Under the pieces are notes generated by a model. The model ran no database searches, was not told where the DNA came from, and saw nothing but the letters and a program-made list of their open reading frames with translations. Below, piece by piece: positions 9,319 through 17,960 of a stretch of DNA of 21,228 nucleotides. Made by a program: the position numbers and the translations under genes. The stretch comes from Mucidula mucida. Its lineage: Eukaryota > Basidiomycota > Agaricomycetes > Agaricales > Physalacriaceae. Every line of letters starts with the position of its first letter. Within the stretch, counting starts at the first letter, position 1. The stretch lies in NCBI GenBank assembly GCA_015501055.1, contig JADNYV010000578.1, positions 1 to 21,228 on the forward strand, written 5' to 3'.

Positions 9319-10221
9319 GTCTTTAAACTCTAACACTCACTGCCAGCGCCAAGTATGCTTTTCTCTTCCCTCCGGTGCGTGGTTCCCATCACACTTCGCT
9401 CTTCTATCTAAGTGGCCTTCAGAATGCCGTTCGAGGAGCGTCCTGCGATCAAGTTCACGCCCAAACCGCGGCCACCACCCGAAGCTCCGACGAGCTCATT
9501 TGTCCCGCTTCGATATCCGTCACCCGAGTAGACATATTTCCATCAGTTATGGCACTTGTTTTCTTACTTTTCCGCAGACCGGACGTTAAGCTCGTGGAGC
9601 CGCCACCCATTCCTGCAGAGCTCTCCAATTGCGGTTTCGTCGTGTACGGGTACCGTGTAGACGACAAGTTCGCTTTGGAGGCGGGTTTTCCGAACCGTCT
9701 TGAGGCTGTGTACGAAATCTTTTCCTACATCGAGCAACTCCGTATTGTTGACTTCCTTTCGATGCCTCTGATCCCCCGCGGTCAAGAACTGGATATTTTC
9801 TCTTTTGCAGAGCATTGCAATGGTGGTCCCATTTGGAGCGTGGGTGGTCGTGGTGGAATTCCTGCAGAGAAGCTAAAGCAATTGGAGTTGAAGATGAATA
9901 TCAAGAGACCTGCAGAATGGTCAAGCTTCGAGGAGATGCATAGTGAGTTTCCCTCTTGCTTCTACTGGTCTGGTCTGATTGTCGCTTGTAGAACGGAGGG
10001 AGTAACTATCGAAGTATCGTTAAAGCGCTTGCTGTTTGCATCAGCTGTCTGTACTTGGAGCCATATGTGGCTCAGTAATGATCAGCACCACCTCTCTGAT
10101 CGCGTAGATCTTCGTCGAGCTGCAGCGACTCCCCAACCCTAAGACGCGGATCCTTGATACTCTCTACTGTTCTTGGAGACATCTGTCAAGCGCGTGGTCG
10201 ACCTTCAGCACGATAATAATT
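9319..10221. repeat. Inverted duplication, right arm
   Basis: Mirror of 8315-9214. The arm holds the 5' region, the intact gene copy at 9424-10005, and about 215 bp of 3' flank, ending near CAGCACGATAATAAT. Confidence 0.9.
9424..10005 (+). CDS. Hypothetical protein, 160 aa, 3 exons (intact copy of the inverted pair)
   Basis: Exons 9424-9527, 9578-9942, 9992-10005; introns 50 and 49 bp, GT-AG; total 483 nt in frame. The splice model is supported by the mirror copy, which keeps the same sites and a stop at the same place. I do not recognise the family. The N-terminus is Pro-rich (FTPKPRPPPEAPTSS), followed by LVEPPPIPAELSNCGFVVYG, a central region with RLEAVYEIFSYIEQLRIVDF and IPRGQELDIFSF, then GGPIWSVGGRGGIPAEKL and a Lys/Glu-rich helix, ending EEMHKRRE. 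No signal peptide or membrane segment, so probably cytosolic or nuclear. ATG 9424 is chosen because it is conserved in both copies and gives an in-frame splice. Confidence 0.7.
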
Positions 10222-10929
10222 TAAGACAATGCGCGCCAAATGCGTTCTGGTCATAGTTCTCCCCGCCCCGATAGTTTTGAATTTACGGGGCACCTGGATG
10301 ATACTCGCGCTTTCTTGGTTGATCAATTAATGTGCACCACACATTGTTTCCGATAGGTTCTCCACACCCCAAGAATGAGTACTAGGCGTTTCCCTCTTCC
10401 ACATGACACGAGCTTGACAGGACACACACTTCATAGCGCTCGTCTAGATGAATCTGGAGTAAGAACGATGATCAAGTATTACATCGTCTGTGTGCATGCA
10501 AGAATTCAATCACTGAACGCGCCCCAGCCTTTGCGTACAGCCCAACGACACCGAATTTTTCATTCGGGTGATGTCGAGGTCTTTCCCGGCCTCGTCGGTT
10601 CTCGTTTGCGAGGGTGTTTCTCGTTAACCCACCGCTGGTTCCGACCCACCTTAGCCCGAATCATTCTTTCAGAGCTTTTCGTAAAGTCCTCTTTGGAAGA
10701 TAATAAACTAAATCATAGATTCAGACGAAGGGAGGACTCAATGCTAGACGAAGAACGTTTTCAAGTTCTCGTCACAGTTGTACAATCTGTAGTAGCAGCG
10801 GCTTTAAGCCCTCATCCGAGAAATCATGTGATGCGCCACACGCTTGAGGGAATTGATGGACCCACCAATTGGAGCCAAGTGCGACATTTTGTGGAGGCCG
10901 CGTCGCCATGCGCGAATATATGGATGCCG
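10222..10929. other. Intergenic stretch upstream of metallothionein
   Basis: No convincing gene. A 218-codon plus-strand frame (10375-11031) crosses the metallothionein promoter and lacks recognisable features. A CCAAT/ATTGG palindrome (CCAATTGG) lies at 10865-10872. Confidence 0.45.
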
Positions 10930-10972
10930 CACGTGTCTCAACAGACGTCAACACACCCAGGGGGCTATAAAA
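10930..10972 (+). promoter_or_regulatory. Metallothionein promoter: E-box, CRE-like site and TATA box
   Basis: CACGTG at 10930-10935, GACGTCA at 10944-10950 and TATAAAA at 10966-10972 precede the ATG at 11048. TATA-to-ATG distance is 82 bp, normal for a fungal gene with a short leader. The E-box and CRE-like site are motif matches only; binding factors are inferred. Confidence 0.5.
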
Positions 10973-11047
10973 GCACGAGTGGTTGCCCGAACGTACCCCA
11001 GAAATTCTTTCTACCGCACCACCAAGTCTAAGCTTATCATTACAAAC

Positions 11048-11262
11048 ATGAACTTTGTATGTTGCCTGTCTCTCTTCGTGGAAGGAGTGAAGGCTGAAAT
11101 GTTTCTTGCAGACCGTCGAAGCCCCTGTTAACCAAGCTAGCTGTGGCAACACGACCTGCACTTGCGCTACGTATGTCTTCGCCTACTCATTGATAGTCAA
11201 GAAAGATACTCACACACGTCCATTACAGATGCACTTGCAAGCCCGGTGAATGCAAGTGCTGA
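11048..11262 (+). CDS. Metallothionein, 33 aa, 3 exons
   Basis: Small cysteine-rich metal-binding protein of the fungal metallothionein type, which buffers Cu(I), Zn or Cd in the cytosol. Exons 11048-11056 (only 9 nt), 11112-11170 and 11229-11262; introns of 55 and 58 bp with clear sites (GTATGT...GCAG and GTATGT...ACAG). The product is 33 residues, starting MNFTVEAPVNQAS and ending CKPGECKC. It has seven cysteines at 14, 19, 21, 24, 26, 31 and 33, giving spacing C-x4-C-x-C-x2-C-x-C-x4-C-x-C, no aromatic residue after Phe3 and no His. Seven Cys matches the usual number in short fungal copper metallothioneins. A TATA box and stress-type sites lie just upstream. Metal preference cannot be read from sequence. 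Confidence 0.88.
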
Positions 11263-12179
11263 ACGCATCATCCATGTACCACCATCATTCCACGAGCCGC
11301 TTCCTGTAACATGGAGAATTGTTATATAACCGTGCTGATATACTCGTGAAAGCTCAATGAATCATTGTCGTAAGATACAGATGTACGGATGTCAGGCCTA
11401 CAAGTCGCCGTGTCCGCTGACTAGTAGTCCATTCAGTGTGCTGCGTGTATAGGGCCAGAAATTCACACTTCTTTTGACATATATTTCTGTGGGCTGGATC
11501 CAGCTTTAAAAAGTCCTACCAGGTCTTCGAGAGGTTCACCGATCCAGAATGTTTTCCAATTAATATCGTCTTGTCGTAAACGATCGACTTGAGGCACTCT
11601 AGAAGAATAAAAGCGAAACCCCATGTAATGAAGACGCAGCGAAATCCTTACATTTGTTGCCGTCCTAAGTTTGCCGCATCTCATCAAGTGGCTACAACGG
11701 CAACCTCGCTCTCAGCCCGCTTTTTGTCTTTGCCTAGCTCTGTCCTCAATCGACGGCTTCTTTCGATAATGAACAGACGCCAGATTTGATCCTCTAAGCC
11801 AGCGATGGACAGCCGGATACTCTAATCACCAGAAATCAGCAATGAAAAATAGCGTAAAATAGCGTTGTGCTCGGGACTGGGCGTCTTCCTGAATGTGTAC
11901 GCTCGTTCCGTTAAGATAGTGGGCATTGCGTCATCCCCACACCCAGTTGCGCTTTGAGCGACACTATCGTCAACAAGAGGTCAATCGCAAGCAACCCGTC
12001 GATCACCTGCAAAGAACGTTGAAGGCTGATAATTCTGCGGAAACAGCCCATTCACCAGTATGTTCCAGCGATAGTTCCATGCGCGTTAAGGCGCGGAATA
12101 TACCTGTGATAGCCACGTCGTAAGGTCGAGTACAACGTTAGTCCGATTGCTTCTTCCGCGCCAATATGTTATCGGTGAA
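11263..12179. other. Gene-free stretch
   Basis: 3' region of the metallothionein and flank of repeat copy C. I see no supported gene, repeat or RNA. Confidence 0.4.
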
Positions 12180-12720
12180 TGCTGGTCTGTTCGCGCCGTT
12201 TCGAGGCAGCGTTGGCTTCAGAAGATCGTTTGACGTATTTGACGGAAGAGCACATGAACCACGGTGACAGTAGATTGGTCGGAATTACAACCACGAACAA
12301 TGCGCTCTCTTGGCTGCCATCCTCGCCCTGTCGCGTAAGCCTTGAACATTTGAATAGCCAGCAAAAACAATTACCAGTGGAGTAGGATGTGCGTAGCTGG
12401 TGCTGCTGCAGATATACTGGCAGTGCGTCGCATTTGCATCTAGAAACCGATCCTAAACTGGCGATAATTTTGACCGTTAGGCCCTCGCTGGGTAAAGTGT
12501 AACAAAGGTTCACTCGGACGCAACGAATCGGCATTACGATGGGATACTTCATAGGACTATGGGCATGATTCGAGCTCACAATGGTGCTTTGTGATCGCCC
12601 ACAAGAGTGATCGCCTCCGTCAACCCACTCTCTGACTGGTGTCAACCAGGAGGTATTCTGAACGAGACTTGTGCCACCGACTGACCGACAAGAAGTATCG
12701 AGTTCCTAGGATGTAGTGTC
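12180..12720 (-). repeat. Dispersed repeat copy C (uninterrupted, empty transposon site)
   Basis: The reverse complement matches copy A without the 585-bp insert: the junction reads CACCAGCT then ACGCACATCC with nothing between (12395-12402 is the empty site). It also matches copy B around 12200-12370. An open frame of 158 codons on the minus strand crosses it, but it has no recognisable domain and includes an intron-like stretch. Copies A and C are inverted about 10 kb apart. Confidence 0.8.
12395..12402. other. Empty target site of the transposon
   Basis: AGCTGGTG on the plus strand is the single CACCAGCT on the reverse strand; in copy A this octamer is present on both sides of the 585-bp element. 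Confidence 0.88.
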
Positions 12721-12941
12721 GTTGGGCAAAGGTTCTGGTAGGAGTATGATAAGTGGCAAAGCTGTAGTTCGAGTGGCATGCCGCTTTCGGACCGTTATAT
12801 GAAGGATACAGACGAGTGGAGACTTTGGCTGAGGGCACCTAGAGCATATAATAGATGGGAAGATTTTGTTCGTGTCGTGACTGATAAACGCGTATTACAA
12901 CGGTGTGCGGAGGAAAGAACTAGAAAGCTCACATGATTGAG

Positions 12942-13508
12942 TTATGTACTGTCTCGCGTCAACCAACTCTCATCCAGCGTGCCCTTGCCCGTCTCCCGCA
13001 ACGCCCAAGCCTCGCGGTCCAAGCTCTTGCGCGCTACATCACAATCGGTGAGAATGTCTCGATTAGCGCTTCCAGGTTGGCGTAGTCATTCTCCTCTCTG
13101 ATGAATCCTGTCAGCAGCACTCGCATCTCAACGCCGTAGAAGTCAGCCTCGAACTTGTGGAGTACGTGCACTTCTGCCGACGCGCTGTGTTCTTGTAAAA
13201 CCGGTTGTACCCGATTGACATGACCATGGGATATACGATGAACTCGGGGTCGTGGTTCGGTTCGGATGCGACGGGGGCAGGCGCAGGGACGCCCAGCCAA
13301 AGTACACCCCGGACTTTATATCAGCGATCCATGGTGTGAGGTTGTCGTCGATGGGGAGGTTGGCAGTGGGGATGCCTAGTTCTTTAGAGCCGCGCCCGAA
13401 GCCACTGATTACTTTGCCTTCCATCTGCAGGGGGTACGGCGCTTCGGGCCCCGTAGAGGCGCCGATGATGAGCGGGCAGGCCACGCAATGTCGGTTATCG
13501 CCAGTCAT
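12942..13508 (-). CDS. FMN1: Riboflavin kinase (frame broken by three 1-base losses)
   Basis: Phosphorylates riboflavin to FMN with ATP. Single exon from ATG 13508 to TAA 12942-12944. Family marks: SGFGRGSKELGIPTANLP with the PTAN Mg-ATP motif, SGVYFGWASLRLP, VYPMVMSIGYNRFYKNT, AEVHVLHKFEADFYGVEMRV, LTGFIREENDY, and a C-terminus ending ETGKGTLDESWLTRDST. These blocks lie in different frames. The simplest reading is a missing base in a C run near 13245, another near 13181 (before SAEV), and another near 13050; together they restore the frame, giving about 189 residues. The losses may be read errors rather than mutations. Other features of the gene look normal, and the upstream gap to the next plus-strand gene is only about 80 bp. 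Confidence 0.85.
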
Positions 13509-13590
13509 GAAGCTGTAGAGGGCTCATGTGATCGAGTTATCTACCTGAGACGGCGATTGCCGAACAATCTTTTTTTCACCTCAGTCGTCC

Positions 13591-14452
13591 ATGGACCACT
13601 TTCCATTTGCTGCCTTTCGTCGGCTCCTCAAGAGTCAGAACTCTATCAAATAACGAGATCATGTCTTGAACAAGTCACGGTCGTTCATATTGGCATGGTA
13701 AGTACCATCCTACACTTTTTATGTGGATGAGAAATTCGTCCAATGAATGGGAAAGCGCTTCAAGTGCGATGCTCTATCTTTCAAATCCTAGTTATCCCTG
13801 AAATCAGTCTTCTCACCTTGCGCATCGTCGAACACTTGACTGACGCCGTCTCCAGAGCAGCCAACACTTGGGTAGACCGCCTCAGGAACAGGCTCGAAAA
13901 TATTCCTAGAGTGAGTTTCAAACCCTGCTCTTTCCTTGTGATGACACTTTCGACCATTGAAATGGGATAGCGCTTTTCTGTTGAAAGCGCGATGCTCCTT
14001 TTTTTCAAATCCTAGTTATCCTGAAAATCCTCTTTTCCTTGACTGAATTTGGTTTCTTACTTCGCCTTCAGTCATACGCCAAGATATGAATCGCTACAAT
14101 GTGCAAACAGAAGCTCGCGAATTGACGTATGTTTTGCTTCTGTTTGCGCGTAGGATGTATCTGATCGCGTTCATCCAAGACCTCCCAAGTTGTTCTCCAA
14201 TCACCATGTCCACTTGCTTCGCTCTTCAGAAGACACTGCTTCCTCTTGAAATTACGAAGAAATTATTAACCAACTTGTTTGTTGTCTCTTAATCTCTCCA
14301 GGCATTGCCATCAAGGCTTGTCGAGATTTGTTTTGGTTCTTGGCAGAAATCATGAAAAATCGAAGGCAGAGGCGGAGAAGTGTGCGAAGGATACGCTGAA
14401 GAAACTGTATAGACGGGGGGTCGTTCATGTTGAAGTTGATAGACGGTGTTAA
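13591..14452 (+). CDS. Unrecognised spliced gene (imperfect frame)
   Basis: I do not recognise the product. Coding-like exons: ATG 13591 starts MDHFPFAAFRRLLKSQNSIK, then a TAA, then the same frame continues RDHVLNKSRSFILA to a GT at 13698. The next exon (13808-13910) encodes LLTLRIVEHLTDAVSRAAN and WVDRLRNRLENIPR. Another starts at about 14072 (IRQDMNRYNVQTEARELT). The last, from about 14303, has IAIKACRDLFWFL and, after an apparent missing G, GRNHEKSKAEAEKCAKDTL and LYRRGVVHVEVDRRC. Introns are at 13698-13807 and 13911-14071, plus a short one near 14129-14153. It is divergent from riboflavin kinase, with about 80 bp between starts. The in-frame stop and frame slips fit the error pattern of its neighbours or a decaying gene. 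Likely cytoplasmic or membrane-associated; no clear signal peptide. Confidence 0.45.
13748..14034 (+). repeat. Related segments in two neighbouring introns
   Basis: 13748-13812 and 13963-14034 share GGGA(A/T)AGCGCTT, GCGATGCTC and the exact block TTTCAAATCCTAGTTATCC, then CTGAAA. Spacing between copies is about 214 bp. The first block is in intron 1 of the unrecognised gene and the second is in intron 2. Confidence 0.75.
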
Positions 14453-14702
14453 CCCAATGAATTGGGTTCTCGTTGTACATTCAGATTATGGTCTTTCTTA
14501 TTGTTACAGTACTCCCTCTTATATTCGTATTCTTCGAATTTCTACACGGTATTCCGTCTCATGTTGTGGTTTGTTAGCGTAGTTTGACCATATCCGGCGA
14601 AGCGTCCAATAATCAAATCCGCTTGCATTTCGCAACCGCTGCTGGCACAGCACCTCCATCCCCTTCCCCGCATCCCGTTCAGCTCAACTCTACCCCCCGA
14701 AA

Positions 14703-15505
14703 ATGGCGAAGGGATGGTTCAACCTCGATTCGGCCGCGAGCGTCGTACCAGAAAACCAGTTCTTTGAGGGCGACTCGGCGTTCAAGTTTCTCGGGCTGTC
14801 GCGCACGACACGGCTGTACGGGTTCATAGGCTGGTGAGCAACTCTCTCTTCCAAGCGACTTACTGGGGACATGCACTGAAGCCCCCGCGAAGCTTGGCGG
14901 TCGGATTCCTACTGAGTATACTGGGCTCGGTCGTTCTGTTCCTCGGCAGCTGGGCATATTCCGCGGGTGCGTATCATCTGGGCTTTGAGACTACCCTACG
15001 TGATATACTGATGCGCTGCCAGTCCTGTATGTTTATAGGAACCATCGTGTCTCTCATTGGCACTGGCTTTTTGATTGGGGTGAGCAGCCGCCGCGACGTC
15101 TACTAGGCAACATGGACTTACCCTCGCTTTGCAGTTCCTCAAGCAACTCAAACTGTGCGCGAATCCCCCCCGTTGTCTTGTGGTTGCTGTATACTCAACT
15201 GTCGCAGATGTTCAAACCAGTCCGTGTTATAGCGGCCATTGTTTTCCTGCTATCCATCGTCCTGGTCCTGATTGGGGCCTTTGTTTAAACAGCGATGTAC
15301 GTCCCGTCAGTTTGCTCTTTCCATATGTTCTGACCAATGCTACAGATTCTCTGCCTGAGTATGCGCCACGTTTATCTTGGCTGTGGCTTTGCTAACCTTT
15401 CCCTCAGTCTTCGTAATAATCGAGTATCTGGCCTACACGTGGTATACTCTGTCCTACATCCCTTACGCCCGAACTGCTGTTACCAAGGCTGTCGGTCTAG
15501 CCTAA
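14703..15505 (+). CDS. SFT2: SFT2-type vesicle transport protein (small indels)
   Basis: Four-helix membrane protein of the Golgi/endosome, involved in fusion of retrograde vesicles with the Golgi. Exon 1 (14703-14833) encodes MAKGWFNLDSAASVVPENQF and FKFLGLSRTTRLYGFIG. After an intron (14834-14892) come LAVGFLLSILGSVVLFLGSW, then IGTIVSLIGTGFLIG, FLKQLKL, a hydrophobic block with VIAAIVFLLSIVLVLIGAFV, NSD, and the last exons with ILCL, FVIIEYLAYTWYTLSYIPYA and RTAVTKAVGLA before TAA 15503-15505. The hydrophobic blocks match the four membrane segments of the family. Frame breaks: a T missing in GTTTAAAC (should read VLNS), a G missing at the AAACTG-GTGCGC donor near 15153, and a slip near 15030. 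About six introns. Confidence 0.85.
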
Positions 15506-15818
15506 ACAACGCCGTTTACAATCATCAGACTTATAACTTTCTCACCTCTACGGCTAATATAGGATTTGTGGGTTTCCATCATCATCATGTTTGTCGAAAC
15601 TATTGTACAGTAACTTTCAATTCATGGTTACGTTCCAGTGCTACTATCTTACAACTTTGCTATGCTGATGACTGATAATCCCTCGACCAGCTCCAGACTC
15701 ACCCTCTGAAGTTGTTCTTCATCTCTCTCAACTTGGCCATCACTGCACTCTCTGACGTTTCACCCGTGGCATTTCTGTTGAGTTGAGGTCGGTTCACACA
15801 CCGTGCAGATCAAACGGG
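15506..15818. other. Convergent intergenic stretch
   Basis: Lies between the 3' ends of SFT2 and glyoxalase II. No further gene was seen. Confidence 0.4.
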
Positions 15819-16784
15819 TCAGACATACCGAACGGCAGCATTTCCCAAACGCATGAATACGTTCCACTCCTTCTCCTCACCAATCGTCGTGAGCCCGCTA
15901 GTAATCTTTTCCTGCTTCACGAGATCGCTGAGGCGGCAATAGCCGGGTTCTCGGGTTCGACGCTCTTTGCAAACGCGACGTTTCCGGCGGTGTATCATGC
16001 CGACGTGAACGACGTTCCGCTCGGCAGTGTGGCAAGGTAAGACAGGGCTGCGTGCATTTCGTCTGCTGTGCCTTCGAAGAAACGGCCGCAGCCTCCGATG
16101 AAGAGGGTGTCGCCAGTGAACACACCGCCCGGATGCTGCTTTTGGATCGCGTCGGTTACATGGTAGCAAATGGAGTCTTGCGTATGGCAAGGAGTGGCCA
16201 GACACCTGTGTCCAAGTTGTGAGATTTACATGGCAAGCCAATTATGGTCGTACTTGATGTTTATATTTCCGAGAGTAAACTCGTCCTTGTCCTTGACTAG
16301 CGTAGTTAAAGCGGGAATCTTGTCACTGCCCCCGTAGATGGGAGCACCGGGTATTTGGCGGCCTAAAAGTCGGTACAGAGAGATAGAAAGTTCAATACGC
16401 AGACGTACAAATGCCTGTACAAATAGTCAGTCTTGAAATGGAGTACAAGTCGATGATGAGCCTACTTCATTCCCCCCACTATGATCAAAATGGTGATGGG
16501 TCGTGATACCAGCGACGATCTTCACATCTAAGTGGCAGAGAGATGAACGACGGTGTGGGTTGGCAACGAACACGAGGGGGAGGGCACCAACTGTGGGTTT
16601 CCGCCGCGGATGCGACCTTGGCCACGTCGAACGGGTCGACCGCCGCCGCCGTCTGCGACTCCTCGTCGATGAGCAGGTACGCGTAGTTGTCCTCGCGCAC
16701 GGGCACCGGCACGACTTTCATGGCTATCGTCTGCAGGAAGCTTTTCGAAAAGGTGGATGCTCGACGCAGTGGCAGAGTCTGCAT
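15819..16784 (-). CDS. GLO2: Hydroxyacylglutathione hydrolase (glyoxalase II), possible dual start
   Basis: Hydrolyses S-D-lactoylglutathione to D-lactate and glutathione in methylglyoxal detoxification. Metallo-beta-lactamase fold. Exons (minus): 16784 or 16721-16592, 16527-16466, a likely 6-nt exon 16414-16409, 16362-16254, 16205-15819. Marks: MKVVPVPVREDNYAYLLIDE, AAAVDPFDVAKVA, the metal motif TTHHHFDHSGGNE, APIYGGSDKIPAL, LATPCHTQDSICYHV, GGVFTGDTLFIGGCGRFFEG and a damaged GHEYTAGNVAFAKSVEPENP. At least five single bases are missing: near 16350, three around 16005-16025, and one near 15945. The upstream ATG at 16784 adds MQTLPLRRASTFSKSFLQTI, basic and Ser/Thr-rich without acids, like a mitochondrial presequence. 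The C-terminal end is uncertain. Confidence 0.88.
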
Positions 16785-17199
16785 GTGACATAATAACTGT
16801 TTGATCGAAAGATCGTTGCGCTGCGTGATCTTGATTGGACGCTTGTTGCGGTGCTGCTGAATTGCGCTTATAAGAAACGAACGACACACAACTGTCGCGT
16901 CCATCCCCTGACCTGTTTGATGTGGACAGCTACCAGCCAGTACTCCTGATTTTTTGTCTCCCTTTTCTTCTTCTTCCATCTTCATTCTTCCTCACTTATT
17001 ATTCTTTCTTCACCTTTGGCGCGCTTCTTGTTGTGCAGGCCACCTTTATTTTTTCTATCACGCGCCAAAGACATTTCTATGCCTGTTATTCCTTATGATG
17101 GACGAACAGAAGATGCATCATTCGTGCGTTTACTCGTTTTCTGAATCAAGACTTCATCCTTACAGTTAACAGGATACGCAGTTCAGTGATATTCACGAA

Positions 17200-17710
17200 C
17201 GACACTGGTGGGATTATGCCATTCAAGGCAGGTCAAACGACGCCAACGGATGCGGGAACGAAGGTCAGGAGACTCGTCCATACGAAAATTACGTGCCACT
17301 CACATTCTCCCAGCCGGCCTACCCAATTGTAATAGTGGCGGCCCACTCCTAGGAGGCAGCACCAGCACCAGCAGCGCAATCCCGACGCGTCCGTTATGAC
17401 CGACAGCACCAGCTCGACTCACTCCTCCGGCCCAAGCACAGGGGTCATTGTCGCAGCGACCCTCATCTGTGTCGCCGTATTACTCTTCGCCGTCATGGGC
17501 TTCCGCCGCTGGCGAAAGAACCACACCGCCCCGTCCGCCGAGTTTATCCGGAACGAGAAGGCCGTACAGCGCATGCGGAATCCACTGCGTCGGAGTCTCA
17601 GGCGGCCTACACATCCGGAGGGGTTCAGCAGGATGTCCAGTGTCGAGGCACTGTTGCCAAAGCCGCCCACAGCCCATACATATCACAATCGGTCAGAGCC
17701 ATCCATCTGA
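17200..17710 (+). CDS. Single-pass membrane protein, C-terminal part (5' end unresolved)
   Basis: From 17396 a frame encodes a Ser/Thr-rich stretch (TDSTSSTHSSGPSTG), one strong membrane helix (VIVAATLICVAVLLFAVMGF) followed by RRWRKNH as stop-transfer, and a basic cytoplasmic tail of about 65 residues with RMRNPLRRSLRRP and SRMSSVEALLPKPP, ending at TGA 17708-17710. An upstream frame gives GGSTSTSSAIPTRP, which joins naturally if one base is missing near 17395. Further upstream, frames around 17180-17330 look partly coding (for example SVIFTNDTGGIMPFKAGQ), but I cannot fix the exons or the start. This layout, a Ser/Thr-rich outer stalk then helix then basic tail, is common in fungal cell-surface sensors or mucin-like proteins. 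Family unknown. It is divergent from glyoxalase II. Confidence 0.5.
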
Positions 17711-17960
17711 TTCGTTCCACCTCAGTCGCAGGATCATGAACTGTTGTATGGATAGTGCATCCAGCTAGACCATTAGATCACTTCCGACGACTGTATGCTC
17801 GCACTTGCCTTATTTAATGATTATCGCCCGTATCTAGACCAGTTTGCCAGTGTGATGATCCGCGATACAGCTCCTAGTAAGTGTGGCGGCATGATTACAA
17901 CCAACTCATCAGTGATGAAGATTACCAGATCTGTACAAATACAAAAATACATTACGTCCG
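17711..17960. other. Convergent intergenic stretch
   Basis: Between the stop of the membrane protein and the stop of the SRP receptor gene; AT-rich with ATTTAATGATTAT at 17812-17824. No gene was seen. Confidence 0.4.

Noticed and set aside
9375..10142. 255-codon continuous plus-strand frame across the duplicated gene
   Set aside because: It reads in the wrong frame in exon 1 and through both introns; the three-exon model is conserved between copies and gives one consistent protein.
10375..11031. 218-codon plus-strand open frame upstream of the metallothionein
   Set aside because: It spans the metallothionein TATA box and upstream sites, has no recognisable domain or splice pattern, and looks like a chance open frame.
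12169..12645. 158-codon minus-strand frame in repeat copy C
   Set aside because: No domain is recognisable, and the frame is not kept in copies A and B; most likely repeat sequence.
12942..13508. Calling riboflavin kinase a true pseudogene
   Set aside because: The three breaks are one-base losses that fit missing bases in short runs and restore the frame together, the rest of the protein is well conserved, and other housekeeping genes nearby show the same pattern; read error is the simpler account.
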